Part shown: in pieces, positions 61,507 to 64,000 of the stretch | Position numbering within the stretch: the first letter of the stretch is position 1 | Layout: each line of letters opens with the position of its first letter | Source: RGIG3701 sp964438515 | Lineage (GTDB): Bacteria > Planctomycetota > Planctomycetia > Pirellulales > Thermoguttaceae | DNA: 64,000 nt | Direction: 5' to 3' | Assembly (NCBI GenBank): GCA_964438515.1 | Contig: CAYTLK010000003.1 | Coordinates: 1 to 64,000, forward strand | Notes under the pieces: generated by a model | Databases searched by the model: none | Told to the model about the DNA's origin: nothing | The model's input: only the letters and a program-made list of their open reading frames with translations | Made by a program: the position numbers and the translations under genes

Positions 61507-63546
61507 TTATTTTCGAGTCGTCAGCGCCGCCGAAGCGGTCTGCGCCGCAGGTTCGAGGTTGGAAAGAGGCGGAATTTCATTGGAGACGAAATGTCCCAAA
61601 TGCACCTTCCCGCCGCGAGCAATGAGGAATTTCACCTCGGAAACTTCCTGAAACTCGGGCTGATTCAAAATGAACACCACATTGTCGAGCGACAGCGTTT
61701 CCCAACGCAAAATCCCGAGCAAAACGTCGCCGTTCCGAATTCCCTGACGCGCAGCAGGACTGTTTTTCCGCACATTCTGCACCAGAAGTCCGCCGTTGTA
61801 CTGCCGCGATCCCTGTACAGGAATCGTAGTCCCCGCCACAGGCGTCACCAGCATCCCCAGCTGCTTCCAAATGATTTCTTCAATCGTCAGTTTTTCCACA
61901 TGAAACTGCGGATTCGTCCCCATTTCCGGCGTGTATTCCGACACAAGATGGTTTTGTGACGACACAACGCCCATCGCGAGACGGACGCTCGCCGTCTTTT
62001 CGTTCCTGGAAACCGCCAGCCGAACCGTTTCGCCCGCCTTTAGTTCCAAAATGGCGCACGCAAAATCCAGCTCGTTCGTGATTTTACGCCGATTGACCTC
62101 CACAATTCGGTCGCCGGCGCGCAGTCCAATCGCCTCCGCCGGACTGTTCGGCTCCACGCTTTCCACGATGGCGCCCGTAAAATTCCCGGCTGGAAGATTT
62201 ACGAACTGAATTCCGTGCCAGTTTTTCTCCGCACTGAACGCCTCCATCATTCGAGTCACAACGTCCATCGCCCGATTGACGGGAATCGCGAATCCGATTC
62301 CCTGCGCGCCTGCACGAACCGCCACATTAATTCCGATCATATTTCCTTCGATGTTGAGCAGCGGACCGCCGGAATTTCCCGGATTAATACTCGCATCCGT
62401 CTGAATGAGGTCCTCATAAAACTGGACGTCACTCACCTGAACCGACCGATGAAGCGCGCTGACGATTCCTCGCGTCACCGTATGTTCGTAACCGAACGCA
62501 TTCCCGACCGCAATCACCGTTTCACCGCTCATCAAATCCGTCGATTCGCCGAGCGGAATCGTGTCGAAAACCTCCCCCGCCAGTGCGTCGATTTTGATGA
62601 TCGCGAGGTCCGTCTCTTTATCCCGCGCCAAAACACGCGCCACATACGTCTTTGTATCGACGGTCGTCACGTGAATTTCCTGAATTCCGTCCACCACATG
62701 AAAGTTTGTTACAATGTATCCGCGAGAGTCGAAAAGAACCCCCGTTCCCATCCCGTTCACGTGCTGCGATTCCGGAACGGAGCCGCTTGTTTCAGCCGAA
62801 GCCGCATCATAAGGGGTGGTTTTCAGCGTTTTTTCTCCCCGAATATTCACGACCGCAGGCCTCGCGCGACGAATCGCCCGAACAATCGCGTTTTCACGCA
62901 AATTATTCCCATCTTCCGCAATCCCATTCGAGCCCGCAAAAGACGGCGCAGAAACCAAAGACCCAACATTTCCCGCAGTTCCTACAGTTCCCGCGGTTCC
63001 TTCTATTTCAGCAGTCCCGACAGTTCCAGCATTTCCACCAGTTCCTGTACCTTCTGCCGTTTTTGCATTCCTCGCAGACTCTGTATCCTTTGCATTTTCT
63101 ATTTTTTTTGCAGTCTCTGTATTCTTAGCAGATTCAGGAACAACGACGGAATCTTCACTTTTCACAGGCGCGGAAGGCTTCGTATTTTCTTCAAGCTCCG
63201 CATCTTTTCTATTCAATGCACTCGTTTTGGATTCTGTATTTTCACTCGTTTCCTCATTTTTCACCGACGGCGGCGCTTTTTCGGAAGATTCTGCAGCTGC
63301 GGATTCTGAAACAGGCTCCGAAACATCTTCCAAAATCAGCTCAAAATCCGTTTCCGTCGACGCTTCCGTTGAAACTTCAGCCGACTCGGAACTCTTTTTT
63401 TGTTCGAGAGCGGCGGCATTCGCAACCAAATTATCCGCAAAAGCACCCGTTGCAATGCGCATAACGCACATAAAAGCAAAAATTTTCAAAAATTTTCGCC
63501 AAAAACAGCCGCTTTTTCTTAATTCTACTGGACTCATGTTCGTCAT
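61507..63546 (-). CDS. htrA: HtrA/Deg-type serine protease with two PDZ domains
   Basis: 679 residues, longer than usual because of a long low-complexity stalk. The N-terminus has a signal-like segment (FLKIFAFMCVMRIATGAFA), so the protein is exported. Residues about 50-210 are Glu/Ser/Thr/Ala/Gly-rich, with Gly-Thr repeats such as GTAGTVGTAGNVG. The trypsin-like domain has the triad His in IVTNFHVVDG (about 280), Asp in KETDLAIIKID (about 315) and Ser in INPGNSGGPLL (about 385). PDZ1 (AIVESVEPNSPAEAIGLRAG) and PDZ2 (LLVQNVRKNSPAARQGIRNG) follow. It likely degrades misfolded periplasmic proteins. There is no clear Shine-Dalgarno; a TATAGT motif lies only seven bases upstream of the ATG, so a leaderless start is possible. 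The last coding bases are imperfectly repeated just after the stop (61487-61527). Confidence 0.92.
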   Translation of the reverse strand: MTNMSPVELRKSGCFWRKFLKIFAFMCVMRIATGAFADNLVANAAALEQKKSSESAEVSTEASTETDFELILEDVSEPVSESAAAESSEKAPPSVKNEETSENTESKTSALNRKDAELEENTKPSAPVKSEDSVVVPESAKNTETAKKIENAKDTESARNAKTAEGTGTGGNAGTVGTAEIEGTAGTVGTAGNVGSLVSAPSFAGSNGIAEDGNNLRENAIVRAIRRARPAVVNIRGEKTLKTTPYDAASAETSGSVPESQHVNGMGTGVLFDSRGYIVTNFHVVDGIQEIHVTTVDTKTYVARVLARDKETDLAIIKIDALAGEVFDTIPLGESTDLMSGETVIAVGNAFGYEHTVTRGIVSALHRSVQVSDVQFYEDLIQTDASINPGNSGGPLLNIEGNMIGINVAVRAGAQGIGFAIPVNRAMDVVTRMMEAFSAEKNWHGIQFVNLPAGNFTGAIVESVEPNSPAEAIGLRAGDRIVEVNRRKITNELDFACAILELKAGETVRLAVSRNEKTASVRLAMGVVSSQNHLVSEYTPEMGTNPQFHVEKLTIEEIIWKQLGMLVTPVAGTTIPVQGSRQYNGGLLVQNVRKNSPAARQGIRNGDVLLGILRWETLSLDNVVFILNQPEFQEVSEVKFLIARGGKVHLGHFVSNEIPPLSNLEPAAQTASAALTTRK

Positions 63547-63774
63547 TCGCTATACTATAAATGATGACCGGGGGGAGAAACCACTGCCCCGAGGTTCCCC
63601 CCTCGGACGAATAACTCGAATCACGGAAGTTAAACCATCGGCATAAAAAACACTTGAATAAAAAACAAATATCATTTATAACGATTGTAACGATTCTTCC
63701 GTCAATTCAGTTTTATCATCGACAGATAAACAGAAAACCTTAAGAGTTTTTATGGATTTTAAGGATGTATCTTC
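63547..63774. other. Divergent intergenic region between htrA and truB
   Basis: Contains a small hairpin CCGAGG-TTCCCC-CCTCGG at about 63584-63606 and AT-rich sequence. I see no gene or clear promoter except a TATAGT-like site near the htrA start. Confidence 0.5.
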
Positions 63775-64000
63775 ATGTATGACGGATTTTTAAATATTCA
63801 CAAACCCGCTGGAATCAGTTCGTTCGATGCCGTTAAAATGATTCTTGGCGAAATTCTCGAAGGAAAGCGTCCCGAAAAACGTCTGAAAATCGGACACGCA
63901 GGAACTCTCGACCCTCTCGCAGACGGCGTGCTCGTCCTTGCAATTGATCGGGCGTCTCGTTTGATTACGAGAGTTCAAAATCAGAAAAAAACTTACGTCG
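63775..64000 (+). CDS. truB: tRNA pseudouridine synthase B, N-terminal part (runs off the window)
   Basis: 75 codons are present before the edge. The ATG at 63775 gives MYDGFLNIHKPAGISSFDAV, the usual TruB start, with AAGG about nine bases upstream. The catalytic Asp is in GHAGTLDPLADGVLVLAIDR (about residue 45). TruB makes pseudouridine 55 in tRNA. The C-terminal part and PUA domain lie outside the window, so the gene is cut by the window and not shown to be truncated. Confidence 0.93.
   Translation, partial: MYDGFLNIHKPAGISSFDAVKMILGEILEGKRPEKRLKIGHAGTLDPLADGVLVLAIDRASRLITRVQNQKKTYV

Noticed and set aside
62215..63309. Plus-strand frame of 364 codons opposite htrA
   Set aside because: The protease triad and PDZ domains are on the minus strand; the frame is Arg/Phe/Ser-rich shadow sequence.

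Overview
The window looks like chromosomal DNA of a planctomycete (Planctomycetota, PVC superphylum), probably a host- or gut-associated polysaccharide degrader of moderate GC. The clues are a DUF1559-type pseudopilin with an H-X9-DG-like planctomycete layout, two PEP-CTERM surface proteins, a tandem (double) UvrA, an HzsA-related CxxCH protein, a tiny lipoprotein of a kind I associate with planctomycetes, and many secreted glycoside hydrolases in short transcription units. There are no transposases, phage genes, CRISPR arrays or recognisable tRNAs. The species assignment is inference; the gene content is read from the sequence.

Layout. 1-9.7 kb: secreted beta-helix protein and HzsA-related cytochrome-like protein, then a PLC/S1-P1-like nuclease fusion followed by mutY, and a divergent GH43 gene. 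9.7-17.7 kb: membrane-anchored hypothetical protein, HhH-GPD glycosylase, family 2 glycosyltransferase, glgB, proB and a NagD-type phosphatase. 18-33 kb: a carbohydrate region with a GH5-like enzyme, two sugar isomerase/epimerase paralogues (one cytoplasmic, one with a Tat signal), an alpha/alpha-barrel glycosidase, an FHA protein, a PEP-CTERM autotransporter-repeat protein, a GH106-like enzyme and a GHL10-like enzyme. 33.4-37.3 kb: etfB-etfA-acyl-CoA dehydrogenase operon. 37.4-43 kb: DUF1559 pseudopilin, Asp-box sialidase-like protein, a decayed GH2 gene, the RNase P RNA gene and a LamG/PEP-CTERM protein. 43-57.5 kb: two overlapping glycosyltransferases downstream of a 2405-residue tandem UvrA, then folP with a membrane protein, and a large secreted protein. 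57.6-64 kb: small conserved-looking protein, pyrD, a possible structured RNA with an intrinsic terminator, a small lipoprotein, thiL, an HtrA-type protease and the start of truB.

How it fits together. Housekeeping genes (nucleotide, folate, thiamine, proline, glycogen, DNA repair, tRNA modification, RNase P) are scattered singly among secreted carbohydrate-active enzymes. Most exported enzymes have Sec signals and their own promoters; many promoters match TTGACA-N16/17-TATAAT well, so a housekeeping sigma factor of ordinary specificity is implied.

The less ordinary material is in non-coding DNA: two families of dispersed structured repeats (108 bp and about 100 bp, two copies each), two other long palindromes, a C-rich G-poor stretch resembling a Rho-utilisation site, and a candidate structured RNA on the minus strand near 59.5 kb. 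Notable proteins are the tandem UvrA with a C-terminal extra domain, the PLC/S1-P1-like fusion whose predicted mature N-terminus is Trp, a MutY with Glu in place of the catalytic Asp, and an HhH-GPD glycosylase with a Cys3His cluster pattern. I did not find a clear multi-gene defence or biosynthetic system.
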